The notes beneath the pieces are model-generated. The model ran no database searches. It worked only from the letters and a program-made list of their open reading frames with translations, and was not told where the DNA came from. A program made the translations under genes and the position numbers. A stretch of DNA of 64,000 bases from Siphlonurus alternatus (taxonomy: Eukaryota > Arthropoda > Insecta > Ephemeroptera > Siphlonuridae), in the NCBI GenBank assembly GCA_949825025.1, contig OX463783.1, positions 11,691,628 through 11,755,627 on the forward strand, given 5' to 3'. Of the stretch, positions 1 to 10,500 are shown one piece after another. Within the stretch, counting starts at the first letter, position 1; each line of letters opens with the position of its first letter.

Positions 1-499
1 ATTTGAATCTGGTATTTTGGTATCAGGATTTGACATAAAAAAAGGGGGGCTCTGTAATGGGGTTTAAACTCAGGAACACTTGAATACAAAAACACCATGT
101 AGAGAAATTACATTATTTGTTGAAATAAATAATCAATATATTCCTTCTGAGATATTTTGCGCTATAATTATGTAATAATCTTTTATATTCATGTTTCAGA
201 CATGTATAAAATCATTTACTTTTTATTATACCTGAAAATGACCATGCAACAACAATAATTTTAATTAAAATCCTACGTCATCATAAATTGATATAAAATA
301 TATTACTTAATATATATTTTTTATATCTTTTATTTCAATTACTAAAAAGTAAACTTATAATAATAAAAAAATAATACGGTCATAATTTTTTTTCTTTTTC
401 TTTGTTTGTTTGTCAGTGGACATTGGTAAATAATAAATAACCAAATAAATTGAAGGGGACTGTTGTAATAGTTTCAAGGGTTTGGGGGGGTAGGGGAGA
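1..499. other. AT-rich background, nothing recognised
   Basis: Low-complexity AT-rich sequence with homopolymer runs. Neither strand has a frame with the composition of a protein, and I see no repeat family here. Confidence 0.6.
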
Positions 500-745
500 G
501 GGTGTAGGATTAGGGGTGAAGGAGAAAGAATTGACGGCTGAGAAAAAATGAACGAAATGAGAAAAAAACGAAGAGAGAAGAAAATAATAATAAAAAAGGG
601 AGGAAAAAAAAAAGACAATGTCGTTGTGTTTCGAGTGATGATGAGATCAGAGCAGCAACAATGTATTGACACTGTCTTTCTGACTTTTCCATTGTTATAT
701 GCCTCAGAGGAGTCATTAAAAAGAATAAAAGAATACACAGAATAA
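500..745. other. non-repetitive island, possible conserved non-coding element
   Basis: A G-rich and purine-rich stretch is followed from about 610 by ordinary mixed-composition DNA. It holds several SOX-like words (ACAATG, AACAATG, CCATTGTT). No copy was seen elsewhere in the window. Frames on both strands encode only homopolymer-rich peptides, so I do not call a gene. The regulatory role is a guess from composition. Confidence 0.25.
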
Positions 746-930
746 AAATTGTTACTGCAAATGTATCGATTATATTTTAATGTAGTTTTATGTGCAATCC
801 AAGTTTTAATTGCTTTTTTAATTGAGTTTTAATTGCAATATATATAATTTTTTTAAACAAAAAGTATTTTATATAGAGTATTTTAGGCTATTATAGTGAT
901 CATTATTTTAACATCCTGAATTTATATGAA

Positions 931-1212
931 CCCAACCTACCGTTAGTTTGGATTTTGCATGTCTCTTCCCAAACCTGGAAAATAGTGCCTAGTAATTAAA
1001 ATAGTAATCCATTCCAACATTTCCCTACTTGTGACTGAAGGAACCATGGAAACTTCTATCTGAATGGTCAACTATTGACCCATCAATCGACTCTCGAATG
1101 AACGAGTTCTTAAGCAACCACTATATTGATCAAATTTGGCAGTGCTTGGGATCAAACTCACGACCATCCGATTATAATTAAGTTTAGTAGAATTAACTTA
1201 ATTACCACTGTA
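931..1212 (-). mobile_element. tRNA-headed SINE, degenerate
   Basis: On the minus strand, a tRNA-like head near 1205 carries a B-box-like word (GTGAGTTTGATCCC). It is followed by the shared SINE core (mirror of GTGACTGAAGGAACCATGG near 1030) and by a tail shared with the fragment at 45003. There is no protein. It is diverged from the better copies at 17471 and 22722. Confidence 0.75.
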
Positions 1213-1316
1213 CAAAGTAACCCATGTCAATATAATACGAAATCATCACATTTTAAAACTTTTACATATTGCACTCTTTGAGGCAACTTATTTAATACTA
1301 CAAGTAAACTTTTTAA

Positions 1317-1454
1317 GGGGCATTCACAAAGCCCTATGGCCACATTTAGGGCTCAATAATTTAAAGCCTGATTTTATGAATGCTTTTTACACCCAAAATT
1401 TCTGGTCTTAAATTATCGAGCCCTAAATATGGCCTTAAGGCTTTGTGAATGCCT
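1317..1454. mobile_element. foldback MITE, family C
   Basis: Near-perfect inverted repeat. The left end GGGGCATTCACAAAGCC is mirrored at the right end, and the arms run inward through a shared AATTTAAAG/CTTAAATT region. The sister copy is at 35819, and related ends occur at 21687 and 12921. About 138 bp, no coding capacity. The superfamily cannot be assigned from the ends alone. Confidence 0.8.
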
Positions 1455-1581
1455 CTTTTTATGTTTGAGTTCTCTTGTATTGAAAATATTTTAGCATTTG
1501 TTTTTATTGAGTGCTGAAAAAATTGCATAACTTTAAGGCGAAGATTGATAGGAAATACAGACATTGTCATTTTATGTTAGT

Positions 1582-1757
1582 GTACCCCTCTCTCTGGGCA
1601 GTATGAACGTTACTCCCGCCTAATTTGCTGGCGCTGCAGTTGCAAGAGACAAAGAGATGCAGATTTGCAATTTTCAGGGGAGGTAAGAAGAGCGCCCAGT
1701 CTAGATTTCGCAAATATTTCATGTGTACCACGCCTGTATTATAGACTGCGTGGAAAT
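1582..1757 (-). mobile_element. family A MITE, right end lost
   Basis: Starts with a GTACCCCTC...ATGAACGTTACTCC terminus and continues with the family's internal words (GAGACAAAGAGATGCAG, GGTAAGAAGAGCGC, AGACTGCGTGG). It stops where the 5S-headed SINE begins at about 1758, so the SINE probably interrupted or replaced its right end. Confidence 0.8.
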
Positions 1758-2090
1758 CAGGCTACGTCGAGCGTGGTTAGTACTTAGATGGGTGACTGTT
1801 TTAAGTAAAAAATACGCTGCTGCCTTCCTGAGGTAAACTTGTCGCGCTTTCCATCCAGTGATGCACTTGTGTGTGGTTCCCCAGGCTTTGGACATCGATT
1901 TAGTCCATTGAGAAAAAGTAAAGGTGTCCGTCCTGACTGAGGTTTGCCACGGTTCCCTCAGTCTCACCTCAGCGAATGCTGGGACGCGTAACAGGCCGTG
2001 GCATCCGTTCCCTACCTTATCCCTACCCATTACTCCGCCGCGAGCTGTAAGCTCTTAGGGGTGTATCCTTGTAAATAAATATATATATTT
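1758..2090 (+). mobile_element. 5S rRNA-headed SINE, tail type Y
   Basis: The head matches the internal promoter half of 5S rRNA (GTGGTTAGTACTTAGATGGG, then GTGACTG). The shared core follows at about 1930-1990 (CCTGACTGAGG, CCCTCAGTC, GAATGCTGGGA). The 3' tail ends TTAGGGGTGTATCC then GTAAATAAATA, a LINE-like terminus also present in the copy at 9811. The 5' end is truncated. A 103-codon open frame on the opposite strand is a by-product and is not called. Confidence 0.85.
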
Positions 2091-3183
2091 ATAGCCATGC
2101 AATATACTGTAGACATTTTGATTGTAATATTACATTACTTCAATTATAAAAATTGTAATAATAAATCTAATCTAAAGTACAGAAAATCTAAATCAAATAC
2201 ATTTAACATTAAGATATTAATATGGTAATCTATATATTATTTTAGTTTAAACTACAAATAACCATAAAACACGCAACAAACTAAGCAACATCATATTTAT
2301 ATATTATAAACCATCAAGAATGCATATGAGTTATAATATGTTAGTTGTATATGCACGCATTTAAGATTACAAATATTCAACAATTTAACGTGAATATTGT
2401 GAAAGAAATCATAATAACTTGTATATATTTTATCGGTTAAATTTTAGACGTTTTTCTTATATATATGACATAATTTTTAATGTATAATATAAGTTAAATA
2501 ATATCATCAAAATAACATTAATTTTATATTATAACCCAATTCATTTTTTTGTTATTATTTATTGTTTTGTTTATAAATAATTTGTTATAGTTTTGTATTA
2601 TTATACTGATGCGCATACCATTAATATTATTTTCTAGTTTTCCAAAATATAATATTTGTTTTATTATTTATTGATATGTGGCCAGTATACGTTATTTTTA
2701 TTTTTTATTCAAACATATTTAAAAAAAAAAAAAAAAAGCCATTTATGACAAAATATAGAACACATGAAAAACCAGACAATTGGTAATAATAAGAGCTAGA
2801 ACTATTTTTTTTTACCCAATCTATAATATCATACTATTTAAGTTTCGTAATTAATTAAGATAATTTAAAAAGCATTAATTAGGAAAAAATAAATTAACCT
2901 ATCAACATTAAACCAAGATAGATAAAAATAGGTCAAAATGTTAGGTCTAGGGAAGGGGGTGGGCAAGTTTAGGTTTAGGTGTATATTGTCATTTTTTACT
3001 ATTTTTAAGTTATACATTACAGGAAAAATGTATGTACTATACAAAAAATTGAAAAAAAAGGATTAATATGAATATGAATTAAGGATTAATATTAAGCCTT
3101 CTTAAATATAGGAATTATTTTAAATGGTAAATTTCCACATTGTTATTTATACATGAATGAATTGCTGAAGTGCATTAACCTGT
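2091..3183. other. AT-rich background
   Basis: Very AT-rich with poly-A and poly-T runs. No repeat family, RNA gene or coding frame recognised. Confidence 0.6.
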
Positions 3184-3243
3184 TTTCATCAGATCACCAA
3201 AGTCAAGTAACGCTTACAAGGTTAGTATATTAGTGATTACTGA
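3184..3243 (+). mobile_element. solo 5S-like SINE head fragment
   Basis: TCAGATCACCAAAGTCAAG, then a GGTTAGTAT-like word, matches the 5S rRNA region seen intact in the SINE at 34982 (minus strand). No core or tail follows, so this is a truncated SINE head and not a 5S gene. Confidence 0.6.
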
Positions 3244-3483
3244 TTAAAAATATGTTGTAAATCGGGTAATTTGTGAATTCATCCTAGAATATACTAAATT
3301 TTGGTTTGATAAAAAAGTAACGATTAATTTTCAATTTTTATTAACTCTATAGAATGAATATTTTGAGACAGCATGAATATTACATCATAATTCATAATTA
3401 TTGTATACAAGAGCATAATTATGATCCAACTGTAACATAATAATATATTATTTTCATAATATTTTATCATCACCTGATATAAT

Positions 3484-4001
3484 GGTGTAGCAATTCTGCT
3501 CTATTTATGGGCGATGTCATATATAGTTTATAACTTAAGGGTAAGGTAATACGAATAATGTTAAAACAATTAATCCCGTACATAAAAATTATGAAAAAAA
3601 AAATATTCTCCTCTACATCCCCTATCAGTAGGTAAAATATCAGGTATACAAAAACGAGCTAGTTTTTGAGTTATGAATTTTTAAAGTTGACTAATTTAAC
3701 ATAATGGAAAAATGAAACTTCCATTGCTAAATTAATCAACTTTAAAAGACAATAACTCAAAAACTAGATCGAATTCGTGTAACTGATATTTTAGCTACTG
3801 ATAAGGTAGAGGAAAACGTTTTAAGAAATGTTTCATAATTTTCTTGTGTGGAAATATTTTTTAACATTGGGATTGTTATCTTACCCTTAACTTTTTATGG
3901 CTTGTGTTCTTACCTCCACAAAATTGCAAACCTGCATCTCTTTGTTTCTTAAAATTCAGAAAATTTGATAGGGGTAACATTCATGTATTCCCGAATTGTA
4001 T
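3484..4001 (+). mobile_element. family A MITE split by a family B insertion
   Basis: The left part has TCTGCTCTATTTATGGGCG. The right part from 3891 has TTCTTACCTCC, CTGCATCTCTTTG and the mirrored terminus near 4000. Removing 3535-3890 brings the two parts into the normal order of family A. The left terminal repeat is poorly preserved. Confidence 0.7.
3535..3890. mobile_element. TTAA-flanked foldback MITE, family B (diverged)
   Basis: Bounded by TTAAGGGTAAG and its mirror CTTACCCTTAA. The arms share long stretches with the copy at 16718 (CTCTACATCCCCTATCAGTA, AAAACGAGCTAGTTTTTGAG). No coding capacity. TTAA flanks fit a piggyBac-type target site. It lies inside a family A element. Confidence 0.8.
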
Positions 4002-4950
4002 TTGACATACAAGAGACGAAGACAGCTATGTCTATATAGAGAGAGCATCAATATACAAAAATTATATGATAATATTTACACCCTTCTTATGAAGTATCAA
4101 TATAATATAAAATGGTTACAAGAACTTATAAGGAAGTGGTAGGAGAAAAGACATTAAGTAATAATGATTATTGCATAATAATAAGTTACGAGGTAAAAAT
4201 GTGAGTCATAATAATAAAAAATATATAAAATCAATTTCCCATTAAGAAACTGTCATATATCCGTTATTATAGTTGTTCTCTTTTAGACACGAAAATATAT
4301 TACATAACTTTTTTTTCCCTAAGGATAAAATCAATGACATTAAATTATCCAAAAAATTGTATAAGATTTCTTTTATATATTATAGAAAAATAAGAAAAAA
4401 AAAGATTTCATTAATACTAGCACGCAATGGTTATCATTCTTATTATTAAAAAAAAGGAATTATTACATTTTTTCTTGTATATTATTCATATTTTATAGCA
4501 TATGATTTCATTAGTTATAATCTTTTTTTTGTCTTTTTTTTAACGATATTTATGATATGTGATTTATAAAAATATAATATTAATATATATATTTTTTTAT
4601 CTTTGTGCTGTAATTAAAGATATAGATATAAAAAAAAACTTATGAATTATTTCTACGAATATTAAAATATAATAAATTAGAGAGATAAAAATAACTTCTA
4701 AGAATATTTTTGTATTCTTATCAAATTTGATGTATTTAAAATTAATGAGATATAATAAATATGGTTTGTGTATCTCTGCATTGTTAAATAATTATATATA
4801 CTTGAATACCTTATAAAGACGTATAAGAGATATTATAAAACTCCCTTATTTAAATATTATATAATATTCATCAGTATTAATAAAATACCGAAGCAACTGT
4901 CAATTTACTAAGAATTTGTTATTGCATAATTTTTATAAGACTCATCGTAC
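4002..4950. other. AT-rich background
   Basis: Homopolymer-rich AT sequence. Nothing recognised. Confidence 0.6.
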
Positions 4951-5075
4951 TGTCAATTTTTTTTACATATTTTTTAAACACAAAATAGTGATGCAAAACG
5001 CTGTGATTTCATAGGCATGTATCTATTTAACACGCATAGGGAAAGAAGTTACATGACTAACGTCACATATTACGA
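4951..5075. mobile_element. family E MITE remnant
   Basis: GATGCAAAACGCTGTGATTTC and the facing ACATGACTAACGTCACA match the inner arms of the family E copies at 9120, 40206 and 51833. The outer termini are unrecognisable and the left CRE-like site is mutated. Confidence 0.6.
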
Positions 5076-7790
5076 AATTTACATTTTAAAAGTACAGTTC
5101 TTTAAAAATGCATCTAGTGAGTTATTTACAATTTAACAGTTATATCAAACATCTTAAATATAAATTGTATTGAACTTCAATGACTTTTTTTGTTTAAGAA
5201 ATAAAATGGTATGCTTATTGGTACATATTATTATAAGATTCCACAACCCTGAAAAGTATGGTAAAGTAAAAAAATAAATAAATTAACAGTAATTTATTTT
5301 ATTCTATTATCTCAATCATGGACACAAACATAAATAACATATATCAAAATGTACAAGTCAAAATAATAAAAAGAGCCCATGGGGCAAATGAAAAAGATTG
5401 CTGAGCAGTCCATTCACTGTAAGTGTTAATTATTCACATAATAATTATTGTAGAATGCTTAATATTAAGAATTTAGGCATAAAATGGAAATATTAAACCA
5501 TATTAGGTCTGTTCATAAACCCTGAACTGCATCATAGGTTTATGCACGCACCTGATTTTCTTTTGCACTTGTGGACACAGGGTGTGAGGGAATAAAAAAA
5601 ATGTAATCAATATATAATATTATCTTTATAATATGCTATTCAAATTAAATTCCAATATTAATTGGACAATTAAATAATTTTATTACATTCATTTCAGAAA
5701 ATAATTTCGGTTATGCGCAGTATTTAAATTTCCTTTGAATTACAAAAAAAAAATGTTAAAATTTAATTATCACGTTTCTGAACAGTAATTAAAGTTTTTT
5801 TAATGTTGTTAATTTAAAACGTGATTATTGAAGTCTGAACAATTACATTTTATTAAAAAATAAATAAACATTAAGTTAAATTGCACGGCGTGCATACGTG
5901 CATTAAGAAAATGTAATTGCTTTTCTTCTCTCTCGAGAGAAACATTTCTGAATAAATCGTAGAATCGTGTAATTGAAAAAGCATTCAAGCTTAAATTGTA
6001 CATCATGTAATATAAATGTTGCAAATAAATAAATATAAAAAATTATATACATGCATGTCTTTAAGTAATTTATTATTGTTTTACACCTATTGATAATAAG
6101 TTTTCTATATTTAATTACACGTTTATTCAATTTACATTAATTATGTATGATTAATTTATATTAGTGAAACATGCATTTAAAAAGTATTTCAATCGACTAT
6201 ATACTTTTAATTTTATTTTTTTAATTGCAAATTTTAATAGATAATTTTACATCATATAGTGTTCATATATTACTTTAATATATTAAAAAATACATATATA
6301 TAGTACAAGAAACTTTACTTTTAATTGATTATACTTGATTTCCTAGTAAAAAAAAAATAATATTTATTTAATTTTTGTGATTAAATTCATTTCTAATCAT
6401 GATTATTTTTAAATTTGAAAAGATATATTTTTCTAATTTCTCTCTCTCTCTCTTGATATATATATTATATACTTACATTTTTTATTACATTATGGTAATT
6501 AAATATATTACATTAATGATTAATTTATTGATTAAATGTTATAGCAATTTATATAAAATCCAATGAATGACGTCACTTTGATTTCTATAGATTCCAATAC
6601 TTAATAAATTACTACCTAGTATATAAATTTATTGATGCATTTATTGCAACCACCTACCAATTTAATGTATAGCTTTTTAATGGAATACATTAATTAATCA
6701 ATGTAAAACTACTTTTGTATGTAAAGGTAAATGATAATAATTACTAAATGTACAGTACACAAGTCATACATAAAAAAACATATTTTATTAAAATGTTTAT
6801 CAAAAGATAGAATTTAAATTTGGTTGAATTAATCTTTATAAAATATTATAGTTTAAAATTTTTGATGCGTTAAAACCATTTCAAAGTGATCATTTTATGA
6901 ATAAATATATTATTTTACACACATGCAGTATTAAAAAGCTAAATGCTCAAATTAATTAACTTTATATATAAAGTCTTTATATTATAATGTTTATTGATAT
7001 ATTCATTTGAACTGTAAAATTATATATTACACACTGTATTATATCAAAAGAGCTTACTGAATAAAACGTTTCAATTTCATGTATTTTTAAATTTATTTAT
7101 ACTGTATTTCCTTTTATTTTTATGTGAGTAAATGATTTTAAAAGTAAGAAAATTATTTGAGCAAAATTTTATTTATTCAAAATCAACGTTCACTTTTGAA
7201 TATATACAGCAAATTATGAAATTGTGCAAATATTTTTTAAATTCGTAATAAAAATTTATCGTAAAACAATGAAATTTGTAATTAAATTTTGATTAAAAAA
7301 CGAAACACTTTCCAATAATTTGCAAAAATTTGCAACTTAAATTTAAAATCATATAGTTAAAGTATATTCACAATGAACTTAAAGTATCACTTTATCCTCG
7401 ATGTTTATTCTGGGACGAGTACTGTAACCAGATTACTAAAATATTTGTGTTAGGTGATCTGTGCTGAGCAATATAAATCTCGGATAAAGTACATGGGCTT
7501 TGTAAATGCTTCTCAAACGTATTTTTAATAATTTTAAAATTAAAATCATAATTCTTTCGTGTAGATAATTATAAATTAAATAATTCATAATAAACGTGAA
7601 ATTGACTGTGACATTTGCGTAGTCTATAGTCAGTCTAGACTGTTGGCTGTAACTCGAGTAATTATCAACAATTGAGGTCCGCGAGAGAAAGGTCAACTAG
7701 AGGTCATTATTGATCACGTCACGTTGTCGCTCGAACTAGCCTTGTTCTCAATTATAACACCATGTTATTACCATTGCAAGTACTAATATC
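5076..7790. other. long AT-rich background
   Basis: About 2.7 kb with no recognised repeat family and no plausible gene. A small hairpin near 5513-5545 (CATAAACC facing GGTTTATG) and a short CT run near 6437 are the only structures noted. Open frames of 60-86 codons here look like chance AT-rich frames. Confidence 0.55.
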
Positions 7791-7792
7791 AG

Positions 7793-7998
7793 TACATCTC
7801 TGGACACCACGAACGTTACTCTTGTTTTTTTGTAGATGTTATCACGCAGTCTATGGAGGCGTGGTAGACCAAAACTATTTTGGTATATGTGTAGACTGGG
7901 TGCTCTTCTTACCTCTCCCAAAATTACAAATCTGTTATCTCTTTTTCTATTGAAGCTGCAGCTCTAGCAAGTGAGACAGAAGTAAAGCCAGAGATATA
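7793..7998 (+). mobile_element. family A MITE, near full length
   Basis: TACATCTCTGGACACCACG at the left; internal words CACGCAGTCTATGGAGGCG, GGTGCTCTTCTTACCTC and GCTGCAGCTCTAGC; degraded right terminus ending AGATATA. A second family A copy abuts it at once. Open frames over it are transposon sequence. Confidence 0.85.
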
Positions 7999-8111
7999 CA
8001 CCTCGGGACAGCACGAACGTTAGCGCTTCATAATTTGCTAGAGCTGCAGCTCTAACAGTAAGAGACAAAAAGAGATTTGCAAATTTTGGTAGAAATAAAA
8101 TTGCAGTGTAC
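7997..8111 (-). mobile_element. family A MITE, second of an abutting pair
   Basis: TACACCTCGGGACAGCACG terminus, then CTAGAGCTGCAGCTCTAAC and GAGACAAAAAGAG in the orientation opposite to its neighbour. Truncated, ending near GTGTAC. Abutment at a shared TA suggests insertion at or beside the first copy's end. Confidence 0.8.
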
Positions 8112-8470
8112 ATCCTTAAAAATAATAATTTTAGTAATAAAGGAGGTAAATATCAATATACATAAATAAATAGTCCATACAAACAGTTTAATACTGCATA
8201 TTTTACTATCGAAATATAATAAAATATATATTTTATGGTTTAATAGAAATATGTTTAAAGAAAAGAATATAATTATATATTGATTATAAATACACATATA
8301 TGTGTCTCCAAAAACGCACCTTGATTTCAACACTGGAGTATATAAAATATATTATAAGATAAATTACATGAATGAATTTTAAGTCTAGTCCTTAATTAAC
8401 GTGTTAGAAGCACGACGAAATGTATGTAAAAAGTGTTTGTGTACTTACACTTAAAATTACCTGTAAATTA

Positions 8471-8639
8471 GGTAGGGGTAATGTTTATGCTTAGTTTAGG
8501 GGCGTTGTTACCCAGTCTATGAAGAGGTGTTGAGAATTAATAATTAACGATTTTGGCTACACTGGGGGTTCTTATTAGCTGCCCCAAAATTTCAAATCTG
8601 CATCTTTTTGTCTCTTGAGCTGCGACTCTAGTAAATTAC
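8471..8639 (+). mobile_element. family A MITE, both ends partial
   Basis: GGGTAATGTTTATGC, CCAGTCTATGAAGAGG, then GCATCTTTTTGTCTCTTGAG match the family A interior. The outer terminal repeats are degraded. Confidence 0.7.
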
Positions 8640-8814
8640 ATTCATAATGCGAAAAAGCTAATTGATTACCAAATACTTTACTATAACGCTCGTAAAGAAT
8701 CACGACATACAGAGCTCTAGCTAATGTTTTCTGCAGTGGAGAGTACAGTATTTGATTGTTTAATAGCGACATACAATACGTGGTTATGAGTAATTAGTAG
8801 ACAATTGGGTGCGC

Positions 8815-8905
8815 AAAGGTTAAGTATCAAGGTCTCACTGCCGCCTCGCTTGATTGGCTGCTCACGTGTCAGTCACGTGGTCTAGTATCCGTGTCATAAT
8901 TGTGT
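8815..8905. promoter_or_regulatory. non-repetitive island with paired E-boxes
   Basis: Two CACGTG E-boxes at 8863-8868 and 8874-8879 are 11 bp apart, one helical turn, each preceded by T. An inverted CCAAT (ATTGG) lies about 10 bp upstream. The segment is clearly less AT-rich than its surroundings and has no copy in the window. A bHLH-bound element is inferred only from the motif. Confidence 0.35.
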
Positions 8906-9119
8906 ACCCTCTAACGACAGTCAAATTAATTTGAGATTGGCTTATTATGTTTGGTATTTTTAAGAAGGTTTTACAATAGAAGTACTTACCTATGTATTGT
9001 GTGAAATTGCAATAATGAAATGTGAATAAAAAAAGTCAGAAATTAATGGATAACTTTTGCACGTTTTTTTTTTTTTTTTTTTTTTTGTATTTGAATAAAA
9101 AGTGTTGTGTTGGTATTTT

Positions 9120-9290
9120 TACAGAAGGTTCTTTTTAAACCTCTATCACCCTAAAAAATCATGCTGCAAAACGCTGTGACGTCATAATCATGCAAGTATT
9201 TAGCACGCAAGAACAAGGACAGATGTTGCATGACTATGACGTCACAGCGTCTTTCCCCTCGATTTTGAGGGATGGTTAAAAAATCTTTAA
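9120..9290. mobile_element. family E MITE
   Basis: Two facing arms: AACGCTGTGACGTCATAA on the left, with TGACGTCA at 9177-9184, and its mirror with TGACGTCA at 9237-9244. The loop TTAGCACGCAAGAAC is shared with the family. The outer ends have drifted compared with the copy at 51833. Confidence 0.75.
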
Positions 9291-9431
9291 AAAAAAATGA
9301 CAATAACACCATGCTTCATCCAAATTACTAAATATACAATAAAAATAAATCATGCATTTTATCCATTTTAAACTCAATGCTACTTTCAGAGGGAATGTAA
9401 TATAAATATAACTTTATAGGGATCGTCATTT

Positions 9432-9560
9432 TTAATATCGTGGATATTCGGAAATTCTCGGCTCGTGTTCGGCCAATCAGGAGGGTCGTTGCAAATTGTG
9501 TGCCAATGACTGGAGACGTTACAATCACGAATAAAACCAAGTTAAATGTGACAGGCAGGT
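9432..9560 (+). repeat. family L dispersed repeat
   Basis: CTCGTGTTCGGCCAATCAGG, then CCAATGACTGGAGACGTTAC, is shared with 20110, 54840 and 62340. Each copy keeps CCAAT-like or CAAT words about 35-40 bp apart. No terminal repeats found, so the class is unknown. Possibly an LTR or promoter fragment of a larger element. Confidence 0.65.
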
Positions 9561-9810
9561 CTACTATTTTGACAGGAAGAGTATGATACTGGAGATGTAA
9601 CCTATTAGTTAACTTGAGGTTGCAATTAATTTATGTACTGAGATATACAATGGTTTGATTATGTATGATTGAAGCGACGTAATTATTAAAGCAGTAATGC
9701 TTTATTAAAGTAAAGCTTGATATATTTTTGTTTCATTTTCTTGTCGTGTTTCAATCTTTATAACAAAATTAATGAAAATAAATTTTAGTCTCATTTTATT
9801 TTTATTTTTT

Positions 9811-10172
9811 TACACCCCTATGAGCTTGGAGCTCAAGACGGGGTAATGTGTAGGAATAAGAGAGCGAAAGGATGGTGGCAACAGCCTCGTTATACATCCC
9901 AGCATTCGCTGAGGTGAGACTGAAGAAACCGCGGAAAACCTCAGTCAGGATGGACACCTCTACTTTTTATCAATGGACCAAAACGATGTCCAAAGCCTGG
10001 AGAACCACACACAAGTGCATCACTGCACTGGGTGGAAAGTGGGATGAATTTATCCCAGGGAGGGAGCAACGTAATTTCTTACTTGAAACGGTTACCCCTC
10101 AAAGTACTAACCACGCTTGACGTTGCTTGACTTTGATGATGTAAAGTGAACCTGTCAACTGCACTGAGCAAT
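9811..10172 (-). mobile_element. 5S rRNA-headed SINE, tail type Y
   Basis: Read on the minus strand. The 5S-like head (AAAGTCAAGCAACGTCAAGC, then GGTTAGTACTTTGAGGGG) lies near 10130. The core (CCTGACTGAGG, AATGCTGGGATG) follows and then the same tail as the copy at 1758, ending at a poly-T (plus strand). The plus-strand 82-codon open frame is the antisense of the SINE and is not a gene. Confidence 0.88.
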
Positions 10173-10344
10173 ATAAAACCTATTTTTAAAATCGATTTTA
10201 ATAATTATAAAAATTAATTATTGTTTTTAATTTGTTGTAGATTCCACAAGCACAAATATAAGTAGAAGAATGGATAACATACTGCTTATTTCTACATATT
10301 TTTTGTTTATTAAAACTGGTGCAATTTAAAAAACATAATTCCAT

Positions 10345-10500
10345 CTTAGGTTGACTCTCGAGAGGAGATCTCGTTACCTGGAGTGCTTCTCCACATGCTG
10401 GACCTCGAGGGCTCTTCAACGACCATCGGCCAGGTAATTAGGTGGACATACGTGGACTCGAGTGGAGGCTGCTGAGATCTCGTCCAGGATTATGAAGATC
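10345..10500. other. GC-rich island with internal repeats; doubtful exon
   Basis: A sharp GC-rich block in AT-rich DNA. CTCGAG occurs at 10357, 10404 and 10457 (first and third exactly 100 bp apart), and GAGATCTCG occurs at 10365 and 10474, so an old tandem unit is likely. From 10350 to 10433 the plus strand is open for exactly 28 codons, starting VDSREEISLPG and ending GSSTTIGQ. It is preceded by TTAG and followed by GTAAT, as an internal exon would be. The upstream pyrimidine tract is poor, no family is recognised, and other frames are also open. A satellite or transposon remnant is as likely as an exon. Confidence 0.3.

Noticed and set aside
355..738. 127-codon minus-strand frame
   Set aside because: Rich in F, S, I, P and K from poly-purine tracts. 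No start context or domain, and the opposite strand and other frames are also open.
9872..10120. 82-codon frame and its relative at 1719-2030
   Set aside because: Both are antisense to 5S-headed SINEs, and no conserved domain is seen.
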